In this document: piece after piece, positions 36,499 through 45,712 of the stretch | How positions within the stretch are numbered: the first letter of the stretch is position 1 | Layout: each line of letters starts with the position of its first letter | Source of the DNA: Pseudomonas extremorientalis | GTDB lineage: Bacteria > Pseudomonadota > Gammaproteobacteria > Pseudomonadales > Pseudomonadaceae | Direction of reading: 5' to 3' | Assembly (NCBI RefSeq): GCF_001870465.1 | Contig: NZ_MDGK01000027.1 | Coordinates: forward strand, 1 to 47,513 | Length of the DNA: 47,513 nt | Notes under the pieces: generated by a model | Seen by the model: only the letters and a program-made list of their open reading frames with translations | What the model was told of the DNA's origin: nothing | Database searches by the model: none | Translations under genes and position numbers: made by a program

Positions 36499-38106
36499 TC
36501 ACCACACGCCGATCTGCACCACCTTGTCTGTTTCCGGCTCTCCATAACGAAACCGTTGGCCACGCAGATCGATCTCTGTGTGGCTGATGGTGGTGCGCCG
36601 CTTCAGGCCGCGCAGCCATTCGAACAGATAGCCCGAATGGGTTTCGCGCACGTCGGCGTACGCCGGGTCGGCCCCCAGGTCATGCAGTTCCTGCGGGTCG
36701 TTTTCCAGGTCGAACAGCTGTGGGCGAAAGCCATCGTACGCCAGGTATTTCCAGCGTTCGCTGCGCACCATCGTCATGCGGCAACGGTCGATGGGCTGCT
36801 CCAACCGTTCACGGGCCGGGGCCTGGAAGGCGTAGTCGTATTCGGCGATGGCGTAGCGTCGCCAGGCGCTTTGCGTACGGTGCAACAGTGGGATCAGTGA
36901 GTGGCCTTCCAGGCGGTGGTCGGCAGCAGGCAGCCCCAGGGCGTCGAGGAAGGTCGGCAGCGCATCAATGGTTTCCACCAGGCGGTCGTCGAATGTGCCA
37001 CGGCTGGCATCGGCACTGGCGCGTGGGTCGCGCACAATCAACGGGACGCCTACGGCCGGCTCCAGCAGGAATTCTTTCTCCCCGAGGAAATGATCGCCAA
37101 GGAAATCGCCATGGTCGCTGGTGAACACGATCAGCGTGTCGTCCCAGCGCCCATTGCTTTGCAGAACATCGAACAGCCGCCCGAGTTGATCGTCGATCTG
37201 TTTGATCAGCCCCATGTAGGTCGGGATCACCGTGAGGCGTACCTCGTCACGGGAAAAGTTGAGGCTTTCCTGGTGCTGGCGAAACGCTTGATAAACCGGG
37301 TGATCGCTGGGTTGCCCCGGCTGGATGGGCGCCTGGATGTGCTCGGCGCCATACAGCGCGTGGTACGGCGCGGGGGCGATGTAAGGCCAATGCGGCTTGA
37401 TATAGGACAGGTGCAGGCACCACGGCTGCTCGGCTTGTTCGTGGATAAAGTCGATGGCGCGGTCGGTGGTGTAGACGGTTTCCGAATGCGCCTGGGCTAC
37501 CCGCGCCGGTAGCCCGGCATTGCGCATGTGCCAGCCGCTGAGTAGCTCACCGTCCTGACCTTCTGCGGCGTTGGCCCAGTCATGCCATGGGTTGGTGCCG
37601 TTGTAGCCTTGTTCGCGCAGGTAATGCGTGTAGGGCGCGGACTCGCGCTTGTCGTCGAACAACGGGCTGTCAGGGTAAATCCCGTCGTGACGCATATACG
37701 CTTCAAAACCGACCTCGTTCAGTGGCTCGGCCTGGGCGCCGTGGGGGTCGATCTTCAGGCGCTGCAAAGCGTCCAGGTTTGGCGTGGCGTGGGTCTTGCC
37801 TACCAGCGCGGTGCGGATACCGTGGGGGCGCAGATAATCGCCGATCGTCAACTCTTCCAACGGCAGCGGCACCCCGTTCCAAGCCACCTGGTGGCTGCTG
37901 ACATAGCGTCCTGTATAGGCCGACATCCGCGACGGTCCGCAAATGGTGCCCTGGGTGTAGGCACGGCCGAATCGCACACCGGCGGCGGCGAGACGGTCGA
38001 TATTCGGCGTGTGCAAATGAGCGTGGCCGTAGCACGACAGGTAATCGCGGCGCAGTTGGTCGCACATGATGTACAGCACATTGCGTACAGGTTTTGGTTG
38101 AGGCAT
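36499..38106 (-). CDS. Sulfatase / phosphonate monoester hydrolase-like enzyme
   Basis: 535 residues of the alkaline phosphatase-type sulfatase superfamily. Metal ligand Asp16 in CDQLRRDY, nucleophile Cys56 in TICGPSRMS (CxPSR, formylglycine type), TSDHGDFLGDH later. The DQ rather than DD pair and NGVPLPLEELTIGDYL recall phosphonate monoesterases and choline-sulfatase-like enzymes more than AtsA. No signal peptide. It sits between atsK and sftR, so a sulfate-ester substrate is likely; the specific substrate is unknown. Weak ribosome binding site. Confidence 0.85.
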   Translation of the reverse strand: MPQPKPVRNVLYIMCDQLRRDYLSCYGHAHLHTPNIDRLAAAGVRFGRAYTQGTICGPSRMSAYTGRYVSSHQVAWNGVPLPLEELTIGDYLRPHGIRTALVGKTHATPNLDALQRLKIDPHGAQAEPLNEVGFEAYMRHDGIYPDSPLFDDKRESAPYTHYLREQGYNGTNPWHDWANAAEGQDGELLSGWHMRNAGLPARVAQAHSETVYTTDRAIDFIHEQAEQPWCLHLSYIKPHWPYIAPAPYHALYGAEHIQAPIQPGQPSDHPVYQAFRQHQESLNFSRDEVRLTVIPTYMGLIKQIDDQLGRLFDVLQSNGRWDDTLIVFTSDHGDFLGDHFLGEKEFLLEPAVGVPLIVRDPRASADASRGTFDDRLVETIDALPTFLDALGLPAADHRLEGHSLIPLLHRTQSAWRRYAIAEYDYAFQAPARERLEQPIDRCRMTMVRSERWKYLAYDGFRPQLFDLENDPQELHDLGADPAYADVRETHSGYLFEWLRGLKRRTTISHTEIDLRGQRFRYGEPETDKVVQIGVW

Positions 38107-38220
38107 GAGGGTTTACCGAACGGAGGACAGGGGGCTTTTTTCGTCCTTTGCGCCGGGGCTGGCAAGTGCATTTGGGGACTGGGTTTCATGCAGGCCATGC
38201 ATGGGCGTTGCTGCAGGCGT

Positions 38221-38288
38221 TATCGGGGACAAGCCCCCTCCCACACTTGAAATGCATTCAAAAAGTGGGAGGGGGCTTGCCCCCGATG
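38221..38288. repeat. REP doublet, outward-facing pair
   Basis: The inverted copy (CGGGGACAAGCCCCCTCCCAC) comes before the forward copy (GTGGGAGGGGGCTTGCC). The spacer is TTGAAATGCATTCAA, itself a palindrome, so the transcript can form one long hairpin. Located upstream of the sulfatase gene and downstream of sftR. Confidence 0.92.
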
Positions 38289-38296
38289 GCATCAGT

Positions 38297-39241
38297 TCAG
38301 ACAGCGAAATTCTCCAGCGCACACACATCCTCATCCAGCGCATCAATCTCCTTGATCTGCTCGATCATCGCCTCCGCCAGTGGTGATAACCGGTACCCTG
38401 CGCGGCTGACGATACCGTAGCGGGTGAAACGCTCCTCCAGGTCTTCGGCGAGTCCGTCGATCTTCAAACACACCAATTCGCCTCGGGCCATGTGCAGCAC
38501 ATCGCTGTTGGCACTGACGATACCAATGGCATCGGAGCGCAATACCACACCCATCAAGCTGTAGCCGTTTTCGCACTCCACATTGGGCAGGTAATCGGGG
38601 CGTCCGCTGAGGTCGACGATGACCTTGCGCAGGTTGGGCGGGCGGATCGTCACGGCCAGTGGATAACTCATCAACTCTGCGGCGCTCACGCTCTCGCGAC
38701 CGGCCAGGGGATGGCTGGCGCGGCAGCAGAAATTCCAGCGGCGTGGACGCAAGCGATGGGTGTGATAGTCAGGGTTGGCTTCGAAGTGACGGGTATCAGC
38801 GACAAAGAATTCGAACTCCTCGCTGAGCAGGCGCTTGCCCAGGCTTTGCCAGTCATCTACCTGGAACAGCACGCGTGCCTTCGGGTAGCGCCCGATAAAG
38901 CTGCCAATGGCGCGGGGAATCAACCCGGCCGCGGGTGCGGGGCCACACCCAAAGCGCAGCTCACCGGCCTCCAACCCATTGAACTGGCTGATCTCGTTGG
39001 CCAGTTGCTGGGCACCGCTGACCAGGCGCCGGGCATGCTCCAGTAGCACCTGGCCTTGTTTGGTGGGCGCCAGGTCCTTGCGACCGCGGTCCACCAGTTG
39101 GCAGCCGGCGGCATGTTCCAGGGCCTGGATGCTGCGGCTGAACGCCGATTGCGACAGGTTCACGGTCAACGCCGCCGCCACAAAACTGCGTTGTTCGGCG
39201 AGGGCGATGAAGTGGCGGAGCTGGCGCAAATCGATATGCAT
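38297..39241 (-). CDS. sftR: LysR-family regulator SftR
   Basis: 314 residues. HTH at about 20-40 (FVAAALTVNLSQSAFSRSIQALEHAAG), then the LysR effector domain (GELRFGCGPAPAAGLIPRAIG). Divergent from the TonB receptor gene, the arrangement known for sftR/sftP in P. putida S-313, where SftR governs sulfate-ester genes. The start codon itself lies in an ATGCAT. Confidence 0.87.
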   Translation of the reverse strand: MHIDLRQLRHFIALAEQRSFVAAALTVNLSQSAFSRSIQALEHAAGCQLVDRGRKDLAPTKQGQVLLEHARRLVSGAQQLANEISQFNGLEAGELRFGCGPAPAAGLIPRAIGSFIGRYPKARVLFQVDDWQSLGKRLLSEEFEFFVADTRHFEANPDYHTHRLRPRRWNFCCRASHPLAGRESVSAAELMSYPLAVTIRPPNLRKVIVDLSGRPDYLPNVECENGYSLMGVVLRSDAIGIVSANSDVLHMARGELVCLKIDGLAEDLEERFTRYGIVSRAGYRLSPLAEAMIEQIKEIDALDEDVCALENFAV

Positions 39242-39396
39242 TTTTCACATCAAAAATATCGGGGAAATGCATTGGCTATGCATTAGGTCGACTCCTTATA
39301 AAGGCTATCTCTTATGCAGTAAATGTTCTAAAAAACATAAATAAATAACCTTGGGGAATATGTATCGATGAGTATTTCCTGGTTACGGAGCCGCTT
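39242..39396. promoter_or_regulatory. sftR/sftP divergent control region with paired ATGCAT palindromes
   Basis: AATGCATT (39266-39273) and TATGCATT (39277-39284) have centres 11 bp apart, one helical turn. They lie 25-40 bp from the sftR start, a usual place for LysR autoregulation. The rest is AT-rich, and CGGAGC precedes sftP. Confidence 0.65.
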
Positions 39397-41745
39397 ATGA
39401 GTGTGTTCAAGCCCGCTGTACCTTGCTCTTCCTGGAGGCTCAAGCGTCTGCCGCTGGCCTTGTTGCTGGCCGGCAGCGCCAGTTGGTCGTCCAGTCACGC
39501 GGCCGAGGTGATCTCCCCTGAACCTGAGGGCGAAAGCGCCAGCGGCCAACTGGAAACCGTCACGGTGACGGCACGCCGTCGTACCGAAAGCGCGCAGGAG
39601 GTGCCGACGCCGATGAGCGTGGTTGGCGGCCAGGCACTGGAGAGCCAACGGGTCTACCGCATCCAGGATTTGCAACAACTGGTGCCCAGCGTCAACGTTG
39701 CCTACATGCATGCGCGCCAGTCCAGCGTGTCAATCCGTGGCCTGGGCAACAACCCGGCCAGCGATGGCCTGGAAGGCAGCGTGGGGTTGTATATCGACAA
39801 CGTCTATCTCGGCCGGCCGGGGATGGCGGTGTTCGACCTGATGGACATCGAACAGCTCGAGGTATTGCGCGGCCCCCAGGGTACGTTGTTCGGCAAGAAC
39901 ACCACTGCCGGGGTCATCAATATCAGTACCCGTGCGCCCAGTTTTACCCCGGAGCGCAGTATCGAGACGTCGTTGGGCGAAGATGGCTATTTCCAGACCA
40001 AGGGCACGGTTTCCGGCCCGCTCACCGATGATCTGGCGGGACGTTTTTCGGCGTATCGCACGCGCAGCGATGGCGACATCAAGAACGAGCACGACGGCCA
40101 TGATCTCAATGGTGGTTCACGCCAGGGCTTTCGCGGGCAACTGCTGTACAAGCCGAGCGATACGTTCAACCTGCGCTGGATTGGCGATTACAACGAAGAG
40201 GATTCCAGCGCCGGCACCCGCGTGCTCTACAGCACCGGGCCCACGATCAATGGCACCAACCTCTATGAGTCACGCGCTGCGGCGGCTGGCGCAACGCTGG
40301 TGGACGGCACCCACCGCAAGGTCAATCTGGACAACGACCAGCATGTCACGGTGTTCCAGGGCGGTACGTCCCTGGAAGCCAACTGGACGCTGCCGAGTGA
40401 TTTCACCCTGACCTCGGTCAGCGCCTACCGCTGGTGGAATTTCACACCGCGCAATGATGATGGCCTCAATGTGCCGGCGTCCTATAACGCCGGGGTGTCG
40501 GTGGAAGATAAGCAGTGGTCCCAGGAGTTTCGCCTGGCTTCGCCGACCGGCGGATTTTTCGATTACGTGCTGGGTGCCTATTACTTCGGTAACTCCCTGG
40601 ACAACAAGTCCTTCGCCTATTACGGACCCCAGGCCGACATCTGGAACGGCACGGCGACGGGGGCGCTCGCCAACGTGAGCAGTGTGGGCAACGGGCACAT
40701 CCGCACCGACAGCTTCGCGCTGTTTGCCCAAGGGACCTGGCACCTCACCGAGCGCCTGGATTTCACCGCCGGTCTGCGGGGTACTTATGAAGAGAAAAGC
40801 GCCTGGGTGACTCGCAATGCGCCGGTGGGTGGCGCGGCTGTCACGGGCGCGGCCGCTACGGCTCGGCGTGGGCGTGCCGGGGCCTACGACTCCGCAGACC
40901 TCAACCAGTACAGCACCAGCCCTTCGGGCCTGCTGAACCTCAGTTACCGCTTCAATGAAAACCTGCTGGGCTATGCGACCCTGTCCCATGGCGAGAAATC
41001 CGGTGGGGTCAACCTGGCGGTGGGTTCGGCGCCAACGGCCGGCGCGGATTCGCTGCTGGTCGGCACCGAAAGGGCCAACAACGCTGAACTGGGCTTTAAA
41101 AGCACGCTGTGGGACCGACGCCTGCAACTCAATGCCAACCTGTTCTGGACCCAGGTCAATGGCTACCAGACCAACGCCTATGATCAGGACAACCGGGTGC
41201 AGTACCTGACCAACGCAGGCTCCGTACGTTCGCGTGGGGTGGAAGTGGAAAGCACCCTGGTTCCCATCAAAGGACTGACGCTGAACGTGAATGGCTCGTT
41301 CAACGATGTGAGCTACCTGTCCTACAAGGACGCCCCGTGCCCACCGGAAGTCAGCTTGCGCCCGGGTGCCCCGGCCTCCTGTGACCTGACAGGGCATCAG
41401 GTGGTGGGCGCGTCGAAATGGATCGCCAATGCCAATGGCGAGTACAAGTGGAACCTGGACAACGGTCTGGAACCCTACGTCACTGCCAGCTATGCATTCC
41501 GCTCCAAGGCCGTGGGGACAGTGGAGGACTCGGACTACGGGCAGATCCCGGCGTACGCGGTGGTGAACGTGTCTACCGGTTTGCGTGGCAACTATCAGCA
41601 GGGGCAGTGGGATGTGTCGCTGTGGCTGAAAAACGCCTTCGACAAAACCTACTACACCACCCTGTGGACCGGTGGTAACGGCGGTTATGAAGGCTTGCTG
41701 GGCACGCCTCGCACCCTGGGTGTGACCGGTCGCTACGACTTTTAG
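39397..41745 (+). CDS. sftP: TonB-dependent outer-membrane receptor SftP
   Basis: 782 residues. Signal peptide cut near HAA (about residue 36), a TonB box in LETVTVTARR, a plug domain (about 60-180: VPTPMSVVGGQALESQRVYRIQDLQQLVPSV, LRGPQGTLFGKNTTAGVINI) and a 22-strand beta barrel ending in the terminal aromatic GRYDF. Expected to carry sulfate esters over the outer membrane. Neighbouring sftR and ats genes give the name. Overlaps the convergent MFS gene by four bases. Confidence 0.9.
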   Translation: MSVFKPAVPCSSWRLKRLPLALLLAGSASWSSSHAAEVISPEPEGESASGQLETVTVTARRRTESAQEVPTPMSVVGGQALESQRVYRIQDLQQLVPSVNVAYMHARQSSVSIRGLGNNPASDGLEGSVGLYIDNVYLGRPGMAVFDLMDIEQLEVLRGPQGTLFGKNTTAGVINISTRAPSFTPERSIETSLGEDGYFQTKGTVSGPLTDDLAGRFSAYRTRSDGDIKNEHDGHDLNGGSRQGFRGQLLYKPSDTFNLRWIGDYNEEDSSAGTRVLYSTGPTINGTNLYESRAAAAGATLVDGTHRKVNLDNDQHVTVFQGGTSLEANWTLPSDFTLTSVSAYRWWNFTPRNDDGLNVPASYNAGVSVEDKQWSQEFRLASPTGGFFDYVLGAYYFGNSLDNKSFAYYGPQADIWNGTATGALANVSSVGNGHIRTDSFALFAQGTWHLTERLDFTAGLRGTYEEKSAWVTRNAPVGGAAVTGAAATARRGRAGAYDSADLNQYSTSPSGLLNLSYRFNENLLGYATLSHGEKSGGVNLAVGSAPTAGADSLLVGTERANNAELGFKSTLWDRRLQLNANLFWTQVNGYQTNAYDQDNRVQYLTNAGSVRSRGVEVESTLVPIKGLTLNVNGSFNDVSYLSYKDAPCPPEVSLRPGAPASCDLTGHQVVGASKWIANANGEYKWNLDNGLEPYVTASYAFRSKAVGTVEDSDYGQIPAYAVVNVSTGLRGNYQQGQWDVSLWLKNAFDKTYYTTLWTGGNGGYEGLLGTPRTLGVTGRYDF

Positions 41746-42926
41746 GCCGGTACGCTGGCGGTGCGATAGGTGGCCGGGCTGAATACGCGGGTCACCACCA
41801 GCATCGCCACCGTTGTCACGGTCAGCACCACCCAGGCGCTGACAAAGCTGCCGGTGAGTTCGCGCAGCCAACCGGTCATCCACGGCGAAATCGCGTTGAT
41901 CAAAAAGCCCACGCCTTGCACGAACGCCGCCAGTTGGCCGGCTTGGCGCGGGTCGCGGTGGTGGTCGAGGGTCAGCAACAGGCTCAGGGCAAAACATGCT
42001 CCCAGGCCAAAGCCGCACAGCGCCACCCATAGGTGCGGAAACTGCAACGGCGCGATCAATAGGCCTAGATAGCCGATGGTCTGGGCCAACAGGCTGATCC
42101 ACAGCAGCGGCCGACGGTCGATCCCGCGTTGTGCCAGCACCGGCATCAATAGCGCGGCGATCACCTGGAAGATGGTCATGAACGCCAGCAATGAACCACT
42201 GGGCAACACGCCCCAACCCAGTTGCTGATAGTAGGCCGGCAGCCACGCCACCAGGCTCATGTAGCCGCAGTTCACCAGGCCGAAATACAGCGCCAGCAGC
42301 CAGGCACGGCGATTGCGCAGCCCCTTGTAGGCAGGGATGACGTTCGCGTTTTTTGCCGCACCCAGTGGCAACCAGGCCCACAGCAGCAGCGCCGCCAACG
42401 CGGGTAACAACCACACACCCAGCCCGGCCTCCCATTGCTGGAAATACGTGGCCGCCACCGGACTGAGCAGCGCCGCCAGGCCGCCGCCGGCCATCAACGA
42501 GGCCGAATAAACGCCCATCGCCACCGGCACGCGGTGATGGAATTCACGCTTGATCATCGCCGGCACCAACGCCTGGATCAGTGCCACACCGGCACCGCCA
42601 AGCAACGCAGTCACCAGCAATGTCGACCCTTGGCCCATCAGCCAGCGGGCCAGGCACGCCAACAGGATCATCATGAGGCCCAGGGCGATGCCGCGTCGTT
42701 CCCCCAGCTGCGCTTCAACACGCACGCCCACCAGCGCCACCAGGCCCATGCACACCACGGGCAGGCTGGTGAGCAGGGCGCTGCTCTGGAAGCTCAGGCC
42801 GGTGGCCAGGCGGATTTCGCCGAGCAACGGGCTGATGGAACTGAGGATCGGCCGCAGGTTCAGGCCCAGGACCACCAGCAGGCCCCAGCCGGCGAACCGG
42901 CCTGCGGTTGAGGAGTTAAGCGACAT
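41742..42926 (-). CDS. CynX/NimT-type MFS transporter
   Basis: 394 residues from ATG 42926 (GCAGG upstream). Twelve hydrophobic helices; GLNLRPILSSISPLLGEIR at the start of helix 1-2 and LLLTLDHHRDPRQAGQLAAFVQGVGFLINAISP-like sequence near helix 10 are typical of the CynX (cyanate/nitroimidazole) MFS family. Divergent from a LysR gene. Substrate unknown; whether it belongs to the sulfur island is unclear. Confidence 0.85.
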   Translation of the reverse strand: MSLNSSTAGRFAGWGLLVVLGLNLRPILSSISPLLGEIRLATGLSFQSSALLTSLPVVCMGLVALVGVRVEAQLGERRGIALGLMMILLACLARWLMGQGSTLLVTALLGGAGVALIQALVPAMIKREFHHRVPVAMGVYSASLMAGGGLAALLSPVAATYFQQWEAGLGVWLLPALAALLLWAWLPLGAAKNANVIPAYKGLRNRRAWLLALYFGLVNCGYMSLVAWLPAYYQQLGWGVLPSGSLLAFMTIFQVIAALLMPVLAQRGIDRRPLLWISLLAQTIGYLGLLIAPLQFPHLWVALCGFGLGACFALSLLLTLDHHRDPRQAGQLAAFVQGVGFLINAISPWMTGWLRELTGSFVSAWVVLTVTTVAMLVVTRVFSPATYRTASVPA

Positions 42927-43035
42927 GCAGAACCTGCGGAGTGTGCAAATGAGGCGTGAAGTATCCACAGTCGCCGAGGTATTCTGAAATTAAATATAAC
43001 CATGCCAACCAGTGGCAAATGGAATGGTGAGCACG

Positions 43036-43887
43036 ATGTTCGATCCGGTGTTGTTGCGCAGCTTTGTCGCCGTGGTGGACTGCGGCAATTTCACCCGCGC
43101 GGCAGAGCGCCTGCACTTGACCCAGTCCACCGTCAGCCAGCAGATCCGCCGCCTGGAAGAGGCGGTGGCGTGCCAGCTGCTGGATCGCGACCAACGTCGT
43201 GTGGTGGCGACGGCGGAAGGCGAGCGTCTCCTGGCCTATGCGCGGCGCATCCTCGCGTTGCATGAGGAAGCCGCCGACGTATTGATCAACCAGCAAAGCG
43301 ACGGCGTGCTGCGCCTCGGTGTGCCGGAAGACTTCGCTGCCGAACGCCTGATGCCTCTGTTATCGGCCTTTGTGCTGGCGTACCCCAGGGTGCGCCTGGA
43401 GGTCACCAGCGGTCTTGGCCCCGAGTTGCAGCGCCAGTACCGTAGCGGTGAGTTCGACGTATTGCTGGTCAAGCAGATGGGCGACAGCGACGACTGCCTG
43501 GCCTCATGGCCAGAGCCGTTGTGTTGGGTGGACAGCCGCAGTACGCCATCCCTGGGGCGCGACCCTTTGCCGTTGGTGGCCTTTCCGGTGGGGGGCCTGT
43601 ACCGCAATGAAATGCTGCAACACCTGGAAGTGGGGGGCTGGCGCTGGCGCATCGGTTACTCCAGCGCGAGCCTGGCCAGTGTGTGTTCGGCGGTGGCGGC
43701 GGGGTTGGGTATCAGTCTGTTACCTCGGCGTGTGGTGCAGGCCGGGCATGTCGTATTGGGCGCGGACAGCGGTTTGCCTGCGGTGCAGGGCGTGCGGCTG
43801 GCGTTGTACGGGCGCACTGGCCTCGGCGCGGCGGGGCAGAGCCTGCAACGCCAATTGCTGGATTTGTGTGCTAACAGCCCGGCCTGA
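43036..43887 (+). CDS. LysR-family regulator, divergent from the MFS gene
   Basis: 283 residues from ATG 43036 (MFDPVLLRSFVAVVDCGNFTRAAERLHLTQSTVSQQIRRLEE, split HTH); GGTGA lies seven bases before it. GTG 43012 and ATG 43024 are alternatives. LysR effector domain follows. Likely controls the divergent CynX-type transporter; the short intergenic region carries a T-N11-A-like AT stretch near 42985. Confidence 0.85.
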   Translation: MFDPVLLRSFVAVVDCGNFTRAAERLHLTQSTVSQQIRRLEEAVACQLLDRDQRRVVATAEGERLLAYARRILALHEEAADVLINQQSDGVLRLGVPEDFAAERLMPLLSAFVLAYPRVRLEVTSGLGPELQRQYRSGEFDVLLVKQMGDSDDCLASWPEPLCWVDSRSTPSLGRDPLPLVAFPVGGLYRNEMLQHLEVGGWRWRIGYSSASLASVCSAVAAGLGISLLPRRVVQAGHVVLGADSGLPAVQGVRLALYGRTGLGAAGQSLQRQLLDLCANSPA

Positions 43888-44068
43888 ACGATGCCTTTGC
43901 CGAATATTTTTCATGCCCGGAAAGCATTGAAAAACATCGCCTGGACGCCAGCCCACGCAGGACGGGGCTTTGGCGTTTCATCATGTTTCATTTATTCGTT
44001 TTAGGTCTATGTATAACTTTAAAGGTTACTTTAAGAGATAAGCCTCTGGCGCCGATGATTCAGCCCAC

Positions 44069-44101
44069 GACGGCCTTCCAAGCAGGCCTGTCGGTTTTTT
44101 T
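44069..44101 (+). terminator. Terminator-like hairpin in the tonB leader
   Basis: GACGGCCT and AGGCCTGTC pair (8 bp with one bulged T) around a 7-base loop, followed by GG and seven T residues. It ends 27 bp before the tonB ATG and points toward it. It could attenuate the operon, end a small RNA starting near 44024 (a TATAAC -10-like element is at 44012-44017), or simply end the LysR transcript. Confidence 0.7.
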
Positions 44102-44127
44102 GCTTAAAAACCGTAGGGAGTGAATCA

Positions 44128-44937
44128 ATGGGCAATGTCCAGACCGCCGCCAGTGCACACGAGGCGCCGTGGCGCCAGGCACCGGGTGGTGAGTTGGTCG
44201 ACCTTGGCCGGCCGCACCGCGCGCCGTTGGGACAACTGCGAACGCAGAGGACTCCGAAGCGTTTCTCCAGCCGTCGCGAAGGTATTCTGCTCGGCCTGCT
44301 GGTGCTGGCCCTGCACGGTGCGGTGATCTACTGGGTGAGCCAGAAGCCGACCCCGGTGTTGCCGATCGTGCCGCCGGAAATTCCACCGATGACCATCGAA
44401 TTTTCCCAGCCGGCACCCCCGGTGGTGGAACCGCCACCGCCCGTGCCGCCACCGCCGCCGCCTGTGGTCGAGCCACCGCCGCCGGTGGTGGATGAATTGG
44501 CCGCCAAGCCGGCGCCGCCAAAACCGATTCCTAAACCCAAACCCAAGCCAGTGCCAAAGCCTGAGCCCAAGCCTGCACCGAAACCGCCCGAGCAACCGCC
44601 TGCGCCACCGACTCCCGCGCCGCCTGCGCCTCCAGCACCACCGGCGCCGGCTCCGGTTACGCCCGCTTCGGCCAACGCCGCGTACTTGAAGAACCCGGCG
44701 CCGGAGTATCCGTCACTGGCCCAGCGGCGTGGTTGGGAAGGCACGGTGTTGCTCAGGGTGCATGTACTGGCCAGCGGTAAGCCTGGCGAGATCCAGATCC
44801 AGAAGAGCAGCGGTCGCCAGCAGCTCGATGACGCCGCACTGACCGCCGTGAAGCGTTGGAGCTTCGTGCCGGCCAAGCAGGGCGAGGTGGCCCAGGACGG
44901 CTGGGTCAGCGTCCCGATCGATTTCAAGATTCACTAA
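44128..44937 (+). CDS. tonB: TonB energy transducer
   Basis: 269 residues. Cytoplasmic N-terminus of about 50 residues, longer than in E. coli TonB, one transmembrane helix (about 52-71, with the functional His in LALHGAVIYW), a Pro-rich Lys/Glu spacer (about 82-180: PPPP, PKPKPKP repeats) and the TonB C-terminal domain (about 190-269, YPSLAQRRGWEGTVLLRVHV). AGGGAG precedes the ATG. With ExbB-ExbD it passes proton-motive energy to outer-membrane receptors. Probably the tonB2 type of P. aeruginosa by position. Confidence 0.94.
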   Translation: MGNVQTAASAHEAPWRQAPGGELVDLGRPHRAPLGQLRTQRTPKRFSSRREGILLGLLVLALHGAVIYWVSQKPTPVLPIVPPEIPPMTIEFSQPAPPVVEPPPPVPPPPPPVVEPPPPVVDELAAKPAPPKPIPKPKPKPVPKPEPKPAPKPPEQPPAPPTPAPPAPPAPPAPAPVTPASANAAYLKNPAPEYPSLAQRRGWEGTVLLRVHVLASGKPGEIQIQKSSGRQQLDDAALTAVKRWSFVPAKQGEVAQDGWVSVPIDFKIH

Positions 44938-44991
44938 TTATTCGGCTGCGGTGTGTTGCACGCGCCGCGACCTGCACAGAGGGAAGACATC

Positions 44992-45711
44992 ATGGCATTA
45001 GCATCTCCACTTGAATCCATCGAAAGCGCGGTGATCTGGCTGCTGGTGGTTTTTTCGGTCGCCACCTGGGGCCTGGCCCTGCTCAAGGGCGTGCAGTTCG
45101 GTCGCCTCAAGGCGCAGGATCGCAAGTTCCATAAACAGTTCTGGGCGGCGTCGAGTCTCGACTCGGCTGCCGAGCTGGCGCAAACCCAGCCGGGTGCCGC
45201 TGCCCGCGTGGCCCAGGCCGGCTACGCCGCGATCCAGGTGGGCGAAACCCCACACGCGACGGACCTGAGCCAGGCGATCAATCACCAGGACCGCCTTGAG
45301 CGCGCCCTTCGCCAGCAGATCGTGCGAGAGCGGCGCTCCCTGGAAACCGGCCTGGCCGTGGTCGCCAGTATCGGCAGCACCTCGCCGTTCATCGGCCTGT
45401 TCGGTACTGTGTGGGGCATCATGGAAGCGCTCAAGGGCATCAGTGCCGCCGGTTCCGCCAGCCTCGAAACGGTGGCCGGCCCGATTGGTGCGGCACTGGT
45501 TGCGACGGGCGTCGGTATCGCCGTCGCCGTGCCGGCGGTGCTGGTCTACAACTACTTCCTGCGTCGCCTCAAGCTGACCGCTGCCGACCTCGATGACTTC
45601 GCCCACGACTTCTACAGCCTGGCGCAGAAAAATTCCTTCCGTGTGCTGCTGCACCCGACCCTGAACAAAACCACTGCCGCTAACCCGCAGAAAGTGAAGG
45701 AGGCGTCCTGA
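44992..45711 (+). CDS. exbB: ExbB proton-channel subunit
   Basis: 239 residues from ATG 44992 (GAGGGAAG upstream). MotA/TolQ/ExbB family with three transmembrane helices (about 13-32, 125-150, 165-190); the conserved SIGSTSPFIGLFGTVWGIMEAL and GVGIAVAVPAVLVYN lie in helices 2 and 3. Forms the pentameric channel around ExbD. 54 bp after tonB and 1 bp before exbD. Confidence 0.95.
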   Translation: MALASPLESIESAVIWLLVVFSVATWGLALLKGVQFGRLKAQDRKFHKQFWAASSLDSAAELAQTQPGAAARVAQAGYAAIQVGETPHATDLSQAINHQDRLERALRQQIVRERRSLETGLAVVASIGSTSPFIGLFGTVWGIMEALKGISAAGSASLETVAGPIGAALVATGVGIAVAVPAVLVYNYFLRRLKLTAADLDDFAHDFYSLAQKNSFRVLLHPTLNKTTAANPQKVKEAS

Positions 45712-45712
45712 C

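Noticed and set aside
40270..42435. Minus-strand open frame of 721 codons across sftP and the MFS gene
   Set aside because: It spans two convergent supported genes in other frames, with low-complexity composition and no motif.
43888..44127. Fur box before tonB
   Set aside because: No sequence close to the 19-bp GATAATGATAATCATTATC consensus is visible.
44060..44595. Minus-strand frames opposite tonB
   Set aside because: Composition is the mirror of the proline-rich spacer; no independent support.
44400..44660. Short CCG/CCA-rich repeats looking like tandem repeats
   Set aside because: They encode the proline-rich periplasmic spacer of TonB, an expected feature.
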